The notes under the pieces: generated by a model
Told to the model about the DNA's origin: nothing
Database searches by the model: none
Seen by the model: the letters and a program-made list of their open reading frames with translations, nothing else
Source of the DNA: an uncultured Draconibacterium sp.
Lineage (GTDB): Bacteria; Bacteroidota; Bacteroidia; Bacteroidales; Prolixibacteraceae
Direction: 5' to 3'
Assembly (NCBI RefSeq): GCF_963674925.1
Contig: NZ_OY771649.1
Coordinates: 992,001 to 1,056,000 of the forward strand
Length of the DNA stretch: 64,000 nucleotides
Shown: positions 1 to 9,138 of the stretch, one piece after another
How the letters are laid out: each line of letters opens with the position of its first letter
Numbering within the stretch: the first letter of the stretch is position 1
Translations under genes and position numbers: made by a program

Positions 1-813
1 GGTACCGTTGGAGAACCCATTAACGAAGAAGCCTGGCGTTGGTACCACGACCTGGTTGGTAAAAGCCGTTGCCCGATTGTGGATACCTGGTGGCAAACCG
101 AAACCGGTGGTATAATGATCACTCCGCTGGCAGGAATTACACCAACCAAACCTTCGCTGGCAACCTTGCCGCTACCGGGAATTCAGCCGGTGCTGCTGGA
201 TCACGAAGGAAACGAATTGAAAGGCAACAGTGTTGAGGGAATTCTTTGCATTAAATATCCCTGGCCGGGCATGATACGCACCACCTGGGGCGATCATCAA
301 CGATGCTATCAAACTTACTTCGCATCCTTCCCCGGCTATTATCTGACCGGTGATGGCGCCAAGCGCGACGAAGAAGGATACTACCGCATAATCGGTCGTA
401 TTGATGATGTAATCAATGTTTCGGGGCACCGGATTGGTACTGCCGAAGTGGAAGATGCCATTAACCAACACCCAAAAGTTGTTGAATCGGCTGTGGTTGG
501 TTATCCGCACGAAATTAAAGGAGCAGGAATTTATGCCTATGTAATTTGTGAAGATATGACCGATTCTGAACTGGATAATATTGAAGCAGAAATAAAGGCT
601 ACCGTAAATAAGTTTATCGGGCCTATTGCCAAGCCCGATAAAATTCAGATTGTAAGCGGCTTGCCCAAAACAAGGTCGGGAAAAATTATGCGACGCATTC
701 TGCGTAAAATCGGAGAAGGCGATGCTACCAACCTTGGCGACACATCAACATTACTCGACCCTGGCGTTGTTGATCAAATTATCGACGGAGCAAAAGTTGA
801 AGTAAAACGATAA
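1..813 (+). CDS. acs: Acetyl-CoA synthetase (AMP-forming), C-terminal part
   Basis: Only the last 270 codons are in the window; the frame is open from base 1, and family members are about 630-650 aa, so the N-terminal half lies outside. The enzyme makes acetyl-CoA from acetate, ATP and CoA in the cytoplasm via acetyl-AMP. Visible family motifs are DTWWQTETGG (fragment residues 27-36), YYLTGDGAKRDEEGYY, the hinge GRIDDVINVSGHR, and the C-terminal PKTRSGK whose lysine (codon 682-684) is the known site of inactivating acetylation in Acs enzymes. A rho-independent terminator follows. A sirtuin and a GNAT-containing acyl-CoA synthetase downstream suggest post-translational control. Confidence 0.95.
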   Translation, partial: GTVGEPINEEAWRWYHDLVGKSRCPIVDTWWQTETGGIMITPLAGITPTKPSLATLPLPGIQPVLLDHEGNELKGNSVEGILCIKYPWPGMIRTTWGDHQRCYQTYFASFPGYYLTGDGAKRDEEGYYRIIGRIDDVINVSGHRIGTAEVEDAINQHPKVVESAVVGYPHEIKGAGIYAYVICEDMTDSELDNIEAEIKATVNKFIGPIAKPDKIQIVSGLPKTRSGKIMRRILRKIGEGDATNLGDTSTLLDPGVVDQIIDGAKVEVKR

Positions 814-821
814 GCGCAAAT

Positions 822-860
822 AAACAGACATCTTCTCCCGGAGGTGTCTGTTTTCTTTTT
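822..860 (+). terminator. Rho-independent terminator after acs
   Basis: AAACAGACA (822-830) pairs with TGTCTGTTT (845-853). The stem extends inward through TCT/GGA pairs, and a T-rich tract follows. It lies 9 bases after the acs stop. Confidence 0.8.
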
Positions 861-981
861 AATCAACCTTGAATAATATAGTAGAATCAACCTGACTCGT
901 AATAAAATGCTCATTCTCAAGCAAAGCATTTTAGTATTTATTGCTTGTTCTCCAAAAATCAAATGATGTAAACAAAAAAAA

Positions 982-2277
982 ATGAAAGGACTAAAAATTA
1001 CTAACCGATGGATAGTCGTGATTGGAGCAATACTTATACAATTAGCTCTTGGCGCTATTTATGCCTGGTCGGTATTTACCGCATTATTAACCGAACCCAA
1101 CGGCGATTACGGCTTTTCAGCCACACAAACCGCCTGGGTATTTTCTATTGGCCTGGCTACATTTGCTGTGGTAATGGTTTTTGCCGGAAAATGGCAAGCC
1201 AAATCAGGGCCAACAATTGTTGCATTAACCGGCGGCCTTGTTTTAGGTGCCGGATATATTTTAGGTGGAATATTTGGAAGTTCATTTCTTGCCCAATTAC
1301 TGTTTATAGGAGTTTTGGGCGGTGCAGGAATCGGACTCGCTTATGTTGTTCCTATTGCTGTTGGGGTAAAATGGTTCCCCGATAAAAAAGGATTGATAAC
1401 CGGATTGGCCGTTGCCGGATTTGGTTTTGGCGCAACCATTTGGGTAAAGCTGGCAGGCTCGTGGTTTGGCGGCCTGTTAAACACCAGCAGCGCCTTTGGT
1501 TTGCCCAGCGTTCAGAGTGTATTTGTTATTTACGGAATTGTATTCGCTATCATGGTCGTTTTGGGCTCTCTGGTAATGGTTAATCCACCGGCAGGATACA
1601 AACCCGAAGGATATGAACCACCGGTTAACCATACCGCCAAAACAACGGGTGGCGTTGAGTTTGATTCCAGCCACATGCTTCGCACAAAACAATTTTATGC
1701 CATTTGGGTAGTGTTTATCTTTTCTGCCCTTGCCGGCCTGATGGTGATTTACTGCATAAAACTTTTTGGAATAGACGCACTGGAATATAACGGAATTACA
1801 AATGCCGGAATAATTACCGGAACTGCCATGGCATGGTACGCCATATTTAACGGATTAGGGCGAATTGTCTGGGGAATGATATCCGATAAACTCGGACGGA
1901 AAAGAGCCATATTTTTTATGACCCTTTTTCAGGGTGTGATTATGCTGATGATCTACCACGTTTTTATTCGTTTTGGCGTAACATCAGGATTTATTGCCTG
2001 CGCATGTATCATTGGCTTCAACTTCGGTGGAAACTTTGCATTGTTCCCGGCTATTACTGCCGACTTTTTTGGGAACAACACTGTTGGGAAAAACTATGGA
2101 TGGATGTTTACGGCCTATGGTATTGCAGGTATTGCAGGCCCACAACTTGCCGGTCATTTTAAAGATTCGGCAACAGCATCATCCGGACCGATAGTATGGA
2201 TGGCTCCTTTTATTATTGCCGGGGTTGCCTGTTTAATTGGCAGTGTTATCATTTTACTCACAAAACCACCAAAATAA
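982..2277 (+). CDS. OFA-type MFS transporter
   Basis: 431-aa polytopic inner-membrane protein with the hydrophobic pattern of a 12-helix major facilitator. The N-terminus (residues 7-35) with IQLALGAIYAWSVF is typical of the oxalate/formate antiporter (OFA) family, whose members carry small carboxylates. The MFS loop motif appears as GMISDKLGRKRA near residue 300. The substrate cannot be read from sequence; the position between acs and an acyl-CoA synthetase favours acetate, formate, pyruvate or a similar monocarboxylate (inference). A hairpin with a T run follows the stop. Confidence 0.85.
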   Translation: MKGLKITNRWIVVIGAILIQLALGAIYAWSVFTALLTEPNGDYGFSATQTAWVFSIGLATFAVVMVFAGKWQAKSGPTIVALTGGLVLGAGYILGGIFGSSFLAQLLFIGVLGGAGIGLAYVVPIAVGVKWFPDKKGLITGLAVAGFGFGATIWVKLAGSWFGGLLNTSSAFGLPSVQSVFVIYGIVFAIMVVLGSLVMVNPPAGYKPEGYEPPVNHTAKTTGGVEFDSSHMLRTKQFYAIWVVFIFSALAGLMVIYCIKLFGIDALEYNGITNAGIITGTAMAWYAIFNGLGRIVWGMISDKLGRKRAIFFMTLFQGVIMLMIYHVFIRFGVTSGFIACACIIGFNFGGNFALFPAITADFFGNNTVGKNYGWMFTAYGIAGIAGPQLAGHFKDSATASSGPIVWMAPFIIAGVACLIGSVIILLTKPPK

Positions 2278-2285
2278 AAAATCAG

Positions 2286-2312
2286 AAAAAGCGTCAGCAA
2301 TGGCGCTTTTTC
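2286..2312 (+). terminator. Terminator after OFA-type transporter
   Basis: AAAAAGCG (2286-2293) pairs with CGCTTTTT (2304-2311), 10-base loop, 9 bases after the transporter stop. Confidence 0.6.
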
Positions 2313-2576
2313 CTTTACAAACACTGGTTTAAACCGTTGTATGCTATATAACACGGCATTTTCTTATTGTTTTACAGCATAGTTTATCGGGGCCTTTCAC
2401 GCACAAAAGCTGTAACTAACTAATTCAATTACCATTACATCTTCCGGCCAAATAAAAGCCTGATTCCTGAACATTTTAGAACTTGGTATTTTTTCATGAA
2501 ATTTATGACGGATTTCGGTCAACTATTAAAATCAACAGAATACTGACACCCGATTTAAACCAAAAAGCAAAAAAAC

Positions 2577-5270
2577 ATGGCTATAAAAAAACTAGATAGT
2601 ATTTTCCGACCAAAACGAATTGCCCTGGTTGGAGTCTCAAATAATCCCGACAGTGTTGGCGGGATCACCTTACGAAATTTGGTGGGAGGAGGATTTAACG
2701 GCGTGGTCTACCCGGTAAATCCGCGGCGCGAAGCCGTTTTTGGAATTCCATGCTACCCCGATGTAAAAAGCCTGCCCAAAACTCCCGATCTGGCTGTTAT
2801 TATGACAGCAGCAGAAACTGTTCCTCAATTGGTTCGTGACTGTGGCGAGGCCGGTATTCACGGGGTAATTATCATGTCGGCCGGTTTTAAAGAGGCTGGT
2901 GATGTGGGTAAAAAGCTGGAAGAACAGGTAAAAGCAGAAAAAGCTAAATTCCCCGATATGCGAATCGTTGGCCCCAACTGCCTTGGTATTTTAGTACCTG
3001 GATTAAACATGAATGTTAGTTTTGCATCGGCCATGCCGAAAAAAGGACACGTTGCATTTATTTCACAATCGGGTGCGCTTTGTACTTCCGTTCTCGACTG
3101 GGCTTACGAATCCAATATCGGCTTTTCCAATTTCGTTTCCATCGGTAATTCCATGGACGTGAGTTTTGGCGATCTGATCGATTATTTTGGACAAGATCCG
3201 AATACCAAATCCATTGTGCTTTATGTGGAGTCGATTGTAAACGCACGTACTTTTATGTCGGCAGCAAGGGCATTTTCACGCGAAAAGCCGATTATCGTTT
3301 ACAAATCAGGTCGCTTTCCTGAATCTGCAGCAGCCGCAGCTTCACACACCGGTGCGATGGCCTCTGAAGATTCGGTTTACGACGCCGTATTCCGAAGGGC
3401 AGGTTTGGCAAGGGTTTTCGAATTTGGAAACATCTTCGATTTTACCGATCTGGTAGGCCGTAAACGTATTCCTAAAGGTAACCGGCTGGCAATTGTTACA
3501 AATGCCGGTGGTCCGGGTGTAATGGCTACCGATTCGCTGCTTTCAATGGGTGGAAGCCTGGTAAAACTGTCGGAAGAAACCATGCAGAAATTAAACGATT
3601 ACCTGCCCTCATTCTGGTCGCACGGTAATCCGGTTGATGTGCTGGGAGATGCTACTCCGGAAAGATTTGCAAGAGCTGCAGAAATAGTTTTGGAAGACAA
3701 AGAAGTGGATGCCGTTTTGGTATTGTTAACTCCTCAGGCAATGACTGATCCAACAGCCACGGCAAAGGCCATTGCAAATATGTCGAAAAATACAACGAAG
3801 TCGATTATGACATCGTGGCTGGGAGGAGCTGCCATGCACGAAGGTATTCAAATCCTCAACCAAAATGGTATTTCGAACTACCCTGCCCCTGAGCAGGCCA
3901 TTCGCGCATTTATGACACTTTCTGATTATTCCGAAAACCAGCAAATGTTATACGAAACGCCACGTGAGGTACCTGTTTCGTTTCAGTACGACCGTAACGA
4001 GCTTCGCCAAAAATACCTGACTCAGGTATTCCCAAAAGCAAAAGTGTTAAACGAGGACGATTCGAAAATGCTGGTTAACGATTACGGTATCGACACTACG
4101 CACCCAACCCCGGCGTCTACCGAAGATGAAGCGGTAAAAATTGCCGAAGAAAAAGGCTATCCGGTGGTGCTGAAAATATACTCGCCTGATATCATTCATA
4201 AATCGGATGTTGGCGGCGTGGCACTGAATATTGAAAACGAAGAGATGGTGCGGGCCACTTTCCGGAACATGGTAAAAATGGCAGCTGAAAAACGCCCTGA
4301 GGCCAAAATCGAGGGTATTACCGTACAAAAAATGGTAGATACAAGAGACGGAATCGAACTGATTGTAGGAACCAAAAAAGACCCTATTTTCGGAACAGTA
4401 ATGCTGGTTGGAATGGGCGGCACAACCGCCGAATTGTTTAAAGATCAACGTTTAGAGTTCCCTCCTTTAAACGAGCATCTGGCCCGCCAAATGCTTAAGT
4501 CGCTAAAACTTTATCCGCTGCTGAAAGGCTGGCGTGGCGATGCTCCTAAAAACATCGATAAATTGATCGAGGTACTTATTCGCATGTCGTACCTGGCTGC
4601 TGATTACCCCGAAATTGAAGAGCTGGATATAAATCCGCTTATTGTTACACCAAAAGATGTGATTGCGCTTGATGCCCGGATTGTTGTTGATGAAGAATTG
4701 TTGACAACACCGGTAAAAGAATACTCGCACCTGATAATGCGCCCCTACCCGGAAAGCCTTATCAAGGAAGCGACTTTACGCGATGGAACACCAATTACGC
4801 TGCGCCCTATTCGCCCCGAAGACGAACCAAGGTGGCTTGAATTGCTTGGAAGTTGTTCGAAAGAATCCATATACCACCGTTTCCGTTACGACTTTTATTT
4901 CGATTCGCACGAAGTGGCTTCGCAGTTCTGTTTTATCGATTACGACCGCGAAATTGCCATTGTTGCCGAACACGAAAAAGAAGATGGTAAAAAAGAGCTG
5001 ATCGGTGTTGGACGATTGATTGCCGACCCCGATGTGGAAATTATGGAATACGCGGTGTTGATTACCGATAAGTGGCAGAAGAAGGAGCTAGGATTTACAT
5101 TGACCAGCTACTGCCTTGAAATTGCCAAATCGCGCGGAATTAAAAAGCTGGCGGCCGAAACCACACGCGACAATAAACCGATGATCTCTGTTTTCCGGAA
5201 ACTGAATTTTAAGATCCGATTTAACGAAGACACCACTGTAACGGTAAACAAGGATCTGGAGCTGAATTAA
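2577..5270 (+). CDS. ADP-forming acyl-CoA synthetase fused to GNAT acetyltransferase (Pat-like)
   Basis: 897 aa. The order is a CoA-binding Rossmann domain (about 1-130, starting IFRPKRIALVGVSNNPDSVG), a succinyl-CoA-ligase-like domain (about 150-460), an ATP-grasp domain (about 490-705, with GYPVVLKIYSPDIIHKSDVG) and a GNAT N-acetyltransferase domain (about 740-895). This is the architecture of protein lysine acetyltransferase Pat and of ADP-forming acetyl-CoA synthetases. The SHTGA motif puts a histidine at residue 257, the position of the phosphorylated catalytic histidine in archaeal enzymes, so the synthetase half may be active. Pat enzymes acetylate Acs; acs lies just upstream and a sirtuin just downstream. 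Whether it makes acyl-CoA, acetylates proteins, or both is unresolved. Confidence 0.88.
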   Translation: MAIKKLDSIFRPKRIALVGVSNNPDSVGGITLRNLVGGGFNGVVYPVNPRREAVFGIPCYPDVKSLPKTPDLAVIMTAAETVPQLVRDCGEAGIHGVIIMSAGFKEAGDVGKKLEEQVKAEKAKFPDMRIVGPNCLGILVPGLNMNVSFASAMPKKGHVAFISQSGALCTSVLDWAYESNIGFSNFVSIGNSMDVSFGDLIDYFGQDPNTKSIVLYVESIVNARTFMSAARAFSREKPIIVYKSGRFPESAAAAASHTGAMASEDSVYDAVFRRAGLARVFEFGNIFDFTDLVGRKRIPKGNRLAIVTNAGGPGVMATDSLLSMGGSLVKLSEETMQKLNDYLPSFWSHGNPVDVLGDATPERFARAAEIVLEDKEVDAVLVLLTPQAMTDPTATAKAIANMSKNTTKSIMTSWLGGAAMHEGIQILNQNGISNYPAPEQAIRAFMTLSDYSENQQMLYETPREVPVSFQYDRNELRQKYLTQVFPKAKVLNEDDSKMLVNDYGIDTTHPTPASTEDEAVKIAEEKGYPVVLKIYSPDIIHKSDVGGVALNIENEEMVRATFRNMVKMAAEKRPEAKIEGITVQKMVDTRDGIELIVGTKKDPIFGTVMLVGMGGTTAELFKDQRLEFPPLNEHLARQMLKSLKLYPLLKGWRGDAPKNIDKLIEVLIRMSYLAADYPEIEELDINPLIVTPKDVIALDARIVVDEELLTTPVKEYSHLIMRPYPESLIKEATLRDGTPITLRPIRPEDEPRWLELLGSCSKESIYHRFRYDFYFDSHEVASQFCFIDYDREIAIVAEHEKEDGKKELIGVGRLIADPDVEIMEYAVLITDKWQKKELGFTLTSYCLEIAKSRGIKKLAAETTRDNKPMISVFRKLNFKIRFNEDTTVTVNKDLELN

Positions 5271-5296
5271 AAACCTTTTACATTAAATATTGTTAT

Positions 5297-5331
5297 CTCC
5301 CGGTAAACAGCAACGTTTCCGGGAGTTTTAA
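5297..5331 (+). terminator. Terminator after the acyl-CoA synthetase/GNAT gene
   Basis: CTCCCGG (5297-5303) pairs with CCGGGAG (5319-5325), with AAAC/GTTT continuing the stem after a one-base bulge. TTTTAA follows. Confidence 0.7.
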
Positions 5332-5484
5332 CACGGATAATTCATTTGATTACATTAATAGTCATGTTTTCCGGGTTAATCCCGACTTAGTTGAGTCCAT
5401 CTTTTGAATCTCAAAAAATGGGTACGAAACTTACGTCGTTTAGAACGAATTGGGTATTTGAATGAATAGTACGGATTAAATTCT

Positions 5485-6252
5485 ATGAGTTCTACTAAAC
5501 TAACAAAATCACTGGTCGATAAACTCTGGCAGGCTTCACACCTTATCCGAAAATCGAGATATGCCGTGGCGTTTACCGGTGCAGGAATTTCTGTTGAAAG
5601 TGGAATCCCGCCGTTCCGGGGCGAAAATGGACTTTGGAACACTACCCACCCCATATTTCTCGAAATTGAATATTTTCAGAAAAAACCACTGCAATCGTGG
5701 AAAAAAATAAAGGAGATATTTTACGACAGTTTGGGTGATGCCGAACCTAATATTGCGCATATAATGCTGGCAAAAATGGAAGAGCGCAGTTTTGTTGAAA
5801 CGGTTATCACACAAAACATCGATCACCTTCACCAAAAAGCCGGTAGTAAGTATGTTTACGAACTTCACGGCACATACAAACAGTTAATTTGTACCGAATG
5901 CAGCTCGGAATACGACATGAGTTTTGCCGACCTGAACTACCTCCCTCCCACTTGTTTTGTTTGCAAAGGCATTTTAAAACCCGATATGGTGTTTTTTAAC
6001 GAACCCATTCCGGCTTTTGCAAAAAAACGTTCGTTCGAAGAAGCCGCCAAAGCCGATGTGCTGCTTATAATCGGTACAAATGCCGAAGTTTTACCGGCCG
6101 CAGAAATCCCGGTAGTAGCCAAAAATAACGGTGCAAAAATCATCGAAATAAATATTAAACCATCCCATTTTACAGATACAGTTACCGATATCTTCCTGGA
6201 AATGAAAGCCACCGAAGCCATGAGTGAGCTGGGCCGCTTATTGTATCTGTAG
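5485..6252 (+). CDS. Sir2-family NAD-dependent protein deacylase
   Basis: 255-aa cytoplasmic sirtuin that removes acyl groups from lysines using NAD+. It has the NAD-binding motif TGAGISVESGIPPFRG (residues 31-46), TQNIDHLHQKAG, the catalytic histidine in ELHGTY, and four zinc ligands arranged CTEC...CFVC. CobB-type sirtuins reactivate acetylated Acs in other bacteria; a PKTRSGK-bearing Acs and a GNAT fusion within 5 kb make that the leading hypothesis for its target. It is preceded by its own 200-base gap and the upstream terminator, so it is probably transcribed separately. Confidence 0.92.
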   Translation: MSSTKLTKSLVDKLWQASHLIRKSRYAVAFTGAGISVESGIPPFRGENGLWNTTHPIFLEIEYFQKKPLQSWKKIKEIFYDSLGDAEPNIAHIMLAKMEERSFVETVITQNIDHLHQKAGSKYVYELHGTYKQLICTECSSEYDMSFADLNYLPPTCFVCKGILKPDMVFFNEPIPAFAKKRSFEEAAKADVLLIIGTNAEVLPAAEIPVVAKNNGAKIIEINIKPSHFTDTVTDIFLEMKATEAMSELGRLLYL

Positions 6253-6374
6253 ATAATCTTATAGTTTTTGAAAACTTTGAACACCGATGACATTGATTTG
6301 GCTGATATTCGCCGAAATTTACCTGCGAGAATCACATTAATCTGCGTCATTAGCGTCTCTTTTCTTTAAAATCC

Positions 6375-6382
6375 TATATTTG
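6375..6382 (+). promoter_or_regulatory. Bacteroidota -7 element of the 6409 gene
   Basis: TATATTTG matches the TAnnTTTG consensus exactly and lies 26 bases before the ATG, giving a plausible short leader. No convincing -33 TTG was seen. Confidence 0.4.
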
Positions 6383-6408
6383 CCCGAGCAAACCGTTTTT
6401 ATACTAAA

Positions 6409-7536
6409 ATGAAAAAACCTTACCTTTTATTACTACTTCTCCCACTCGTATTATTTTCATGTTCATCGGGCAAAAAAGCACTGCAACGTGGCGATTATTA
6501 CCAGGCCATGTCAAAAGCTGTTGAGCGTTTAAAATCAAACCCAACCAACGACAAAGCTTTAAAAGTATTAAAAGAAGGCTATCCGATGGCCGTTGAGTGG
6601 TCGCAGGAAGAAATTGATCTGACCTTGACATCGAACGAAACCTTTAAATGGGAACACACCATTACGGTTATGAACCGGGTGAACCGGATGAGCGACCAGA
6701 TAAGAAGCACTCCCGCGGCACGAAAAATTTTTCCCGATCCGAAGACATTCAGTTCGGAATTAAATATGGCGCACGAAAAAGCTGCCGAAGATCGTTACCA
6801 GGCCGGATTGCATTTTATGGAACAGGAATCGCGCGAAAGTGCACGAACTGCCTACAGTCATTTTGAAAGAGCTGAACAGTGGATTCCGGGTTATAAAGAC
6901 ACACAGGAGAAAATGGCCATTGCCAAAGAACTGGCAACCGTAAATGTAGTTGTTGAGGCAGTTACAGTGCGAACAAAAATCTACGAGCTCAGTTCCGAGT
7001 TTTTTTACAACCAGGTGTTTGAATACGTGAATAACCAATTCCCTTCGCATGATTTTGTAAACTTTTTTTCGCCAAAACAGGCCGAAAATTTTGAGTTAAA
7101 TCCGGACTTTGTGGTACGCATGGAATTTTACGATTTCTCGGTGGGTAACCTGGTACGCAGCGAAAAAGAAGAGAGCATTACCAAAAAGGTAAAAGTTCCG
7201 CTTACTGACAGTACGTTTGTAAATAAAACCTACAGTGCAAAACTAAAAACGTATACCGACGAGGTAATTTCGGGTGGTCGCCTGAATTACCGGATTGTAG
7301 ATTTTCAGAATGACAAATTGCTGCGCGATAACCTGATTCCCGGCTCTTTTACCTGGGTAAACCAATATGCCATTTTTGCCGGCGACGAAGAAGCTTTAAG
7401 CGATGCACAATATGCGCTCACTCAACAAAAAGTTGTTCCCTTGCCTCCACACCAGGATTTGTTTATCGAGTTTACAAGGCCGATATACGAACAACTTACC
7501 AACGAACTGAACAGCTTTTTCAGGCGGTATCGGTAA
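6409..7536 (+). CDS. Outer-membrane-type lipoprotein with helical repeats
   Basis: 375 aa. It starts with a lipoprotein signal peptide (MKKPYLLLLLLPLVLFSC, lipidated Cys18, followed by SSGKKALQRG). The first mature segment (KALQRGDYYQAMSKAVERLKSN and around 125-155) reads like TPR-type helical pairs. The rest is mixed alpha/beta without a motif I recognise. Similar lipoproteins are common in Bacteroidota; no function is assigned. It has its own likely promoter and stands alone between the sirtuin gene and a convergent gene. Confidence 0.75.
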   Translation: MKKPYLLLLLLPLVLFSCSSGKKALQRGDYYQAMSKAVERLKSNPTNDKALKVLKEGYPMAVEWSQEEIDLTLTSNETFKWEHTITVMNRVNRMSDQIRSTPAARKIFPDPKTFSSELNMAHEKAAEDRYQAGLHFMEQESRESARTAYSHFERAEQWIPGYKDTQEKMAIAKELATVNVVVEAVTVRTKIYELSSEFFYNQVFEYVNNQFPSHDFVNFFSPKQAENFELNPDFVVRMEFYDFSVGNLVRSEKEESITKKVKVPLTDSTFVNKTYSAKLKTYTDEVISGGRLNYRIVDFQNDKLLRDNLIPGSFTWVNQYAIFAGDEEALSDAQYALTQQKVVPLPPHQDLFIEFTRPIYEQLTNELNSFFRRYR

Positions 7537-7653
7537 GCCGGTAATCAAACATTATCTGTTGCAAAAGAAGAGTTGTTAATTATTAGATAATCGGCATTAG
7601 TAGTTTGAATGATTTCAGAATCATTTGACAAACTGTAGCTGCTTCTCCCTCAA

Positions 7654-7685
7654 TAAAAAAAGGGAGCCTTTTTTAGGCCCCCCTT
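7654..7685 (-). terminator. Terminator of the 7718-8803 gene
   Basis: GGGAGCC and GGCCCCC arms (7662-7668, 7676-7682; one mismatch) flank a short loop, with a run of A on the plus strand that is the U tract for minus-strand transcription. Confidence 0.55.
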
Positions 7686-7717
7686 AACTTGTATCGTAAC
7701 TGCAAAAAATTGCTTCT

Positions 7718-8803
7718 TTAACGGAATCCGAAACTAATGCCGCCATTATAACTTACATAATTGGCTTTACTGATGGAGCCAAACAGGCTGAAAAATGACA
7801 ACTTTAATCGAAAGCCTGCATCAATTCCCATGTAATTATCTTTATAACTCAAAGCAATCGGATCTTCCTCCTCAATCATGGCATTAACCAACAAATCTTC
7901 TATGTTTGTAAAATCCGTGCCCAACTTTTCCGGATCCGGAACCGGGTATTTTCCCAAAATATCAAATGTGGTTTTACTGGAGTTACCGGTAACTGAGGCA
8001 AAAAATGTAATGACCGCAATTTTTTTCGAAACGATTAAGCCATACTTCATATTTTTGGTTGCAAATTCTCCTTTTTGATTCGGATCCTGTACATATCCTG
8101 CAGGGTTTGGAACACCGTAAACAGTATAGTCGAAATCGATTGCTGACTCACCACTAATATTCGAATACGCCCCAAAAAGAGCAATATCCAGCGGTAAATG
8201 TTTGATAACCGGCAGCGACTCGCGAATATTATGCTTCAAGCCTAGCCCCCAAAGGCCGGCTTCTGCATCTTCGTTATCAATCTCAAACTTTACTTTAGGC
8301 ACGTAACGTAATATTACATCGGTATTAGGTAACAAACCGAATGTTGCCTGAATTATCGGAACCGGAACAACATCAACACCACTACCTCCGGGAGTAGAAA
8401 AATATTCGATCGGAGTGGTCTGACCATTAATCTCAGCATCATAATACAAACTCACACCATCGCCACTACCGGCAGCGGTAGATGCCATATTCTGTCCGTC
8501 CTGCGCATACACATATTTCAATCCCAGCTCATTTACATCGAATGTTTTATCCGACCCGGGAACTTTAAACGCACTAATCGAGAAAGCCAGGTCAAATCCC
8601 CACAGTTTATGTGTTTCGGCCGTATAGTACCACGAATTATTCATCCCTACACCAAGACCTTTCCCATAAGGTTCGGTGTATGCCTCAATCAACAGATTGC
8701 CATCATGCGTTCCAAAACGTAACAAATCTGCTACATCCGATTGGGCTTTAGAAAATTTAAAGCCCGCCAGAGCTATCAGTACAATAAGAATTTTTATTTT
8801 CAT
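7718..8803 (-). CDS. Exported DUF6588-like protein, probably outer-membrane
   Basis: 361 aa with a cleavable signal peptide (MKIKILIVLIALAGFKFSKAQ). The body has many short alternating hydrophobic strands and Gly/Tyr-rich turns and ends in an aromatic residue (GGISFGFR), as in outer-membrane beta-barrels. The pattern LLRFGTHDGNLLIEAYTEPYGKG resembles the DUF6588 family of Bacteroidota. Function unknown. Transcribed alone, divergent from the alcohol dehydrogenase gene. Confidence 0.65.
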   Translation of the reverse strand: MKIKILIVLIALAGFKFSKAQSDVADLLRFGTHDGNLLIEAYTEPYGKGLGVGMNNSWYYTAETHKLWGFDLAFSISAFKVPGSDKTFDVNELGLKYVYAQDGQNMASTAAGSGDGVSLYYDAEINGQTTPIEYFSTPGGSGVDVVPVPIIQATFGLLPNTDVILRYVPKVKFEIDNEDAEAGLWGLGLKHNIRESLPVIKHLPLDIALFGAYSNISGESAIDFDYTVYGVPNPAGYVQDPNQKGEFATKNMKYGLIVSKKIAVITFFASVTGNSSKTTFDILGKYPVPDPEKLGTDFTNIEDLLVNAMIEEEDPIALSYKDNYMGIDAGFRLKLSFFSLFGSISKANYVSYNGGISFGFR

Positions 8804-8970
8804 AACAATTGTGATAAATTACTAATTGGGGAAAGTAATATTTGAATGGATAAAGACAATTGAATAAAAATATCACTAACCCTAAATACCAACTTCTATT
8901 ATAAAACAGAGAATTTTTAGAAATCGTATCAATTTGTCTTTTTTTATTATGAAAATTTTTACTGTTTTGA

Positions 8971-9064
8971 GCATTCCTGAATAATATTTTCAGGAATGCA
9001 TAAATTCATCTGGTTCATTCTCCTGATTGTTGAATTTGGTGAAATTGCTATTTCACCTTTTTCC
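8971..9064 (+). other. Two hairpins in the 8804-9138 gap, the second terminator-like
   Basis: GCATTCCTGAA (8971-8981) and TTCAGGAATGC (8989-8999) form a perfect 11-bp inverted repeat. GGTGAAAT (9038-9045) and ATTTCACC (9050-9057) form an 8-bp stem with a 4-base loop followed by TTTTTCCC, a plus-strand terminator signature. No plus-strand gene ends here, so the terminator has no obvious client. It could end a small RNA or leader. Confidence 0.45.
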
Positions 9065-9109
9065 CTGAGGCCAGAATCTTCCAACTCATTAATAGAGCCA
9101 TTTTTCGTT

Positions 9110-9117
9110 TATCTTTG
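9110..9117 (+). promoter_or_regulatory. -7 element of the alcohol dehydrogenase gene
   Basis: TATCTTTG fits TAnnTTTG exactly, 22 bases before the ATG. No clear -33 element. Confidence 0.4.
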
Positions 9118-9138
9118 AATCTTTAAAATGTGTAAAAA

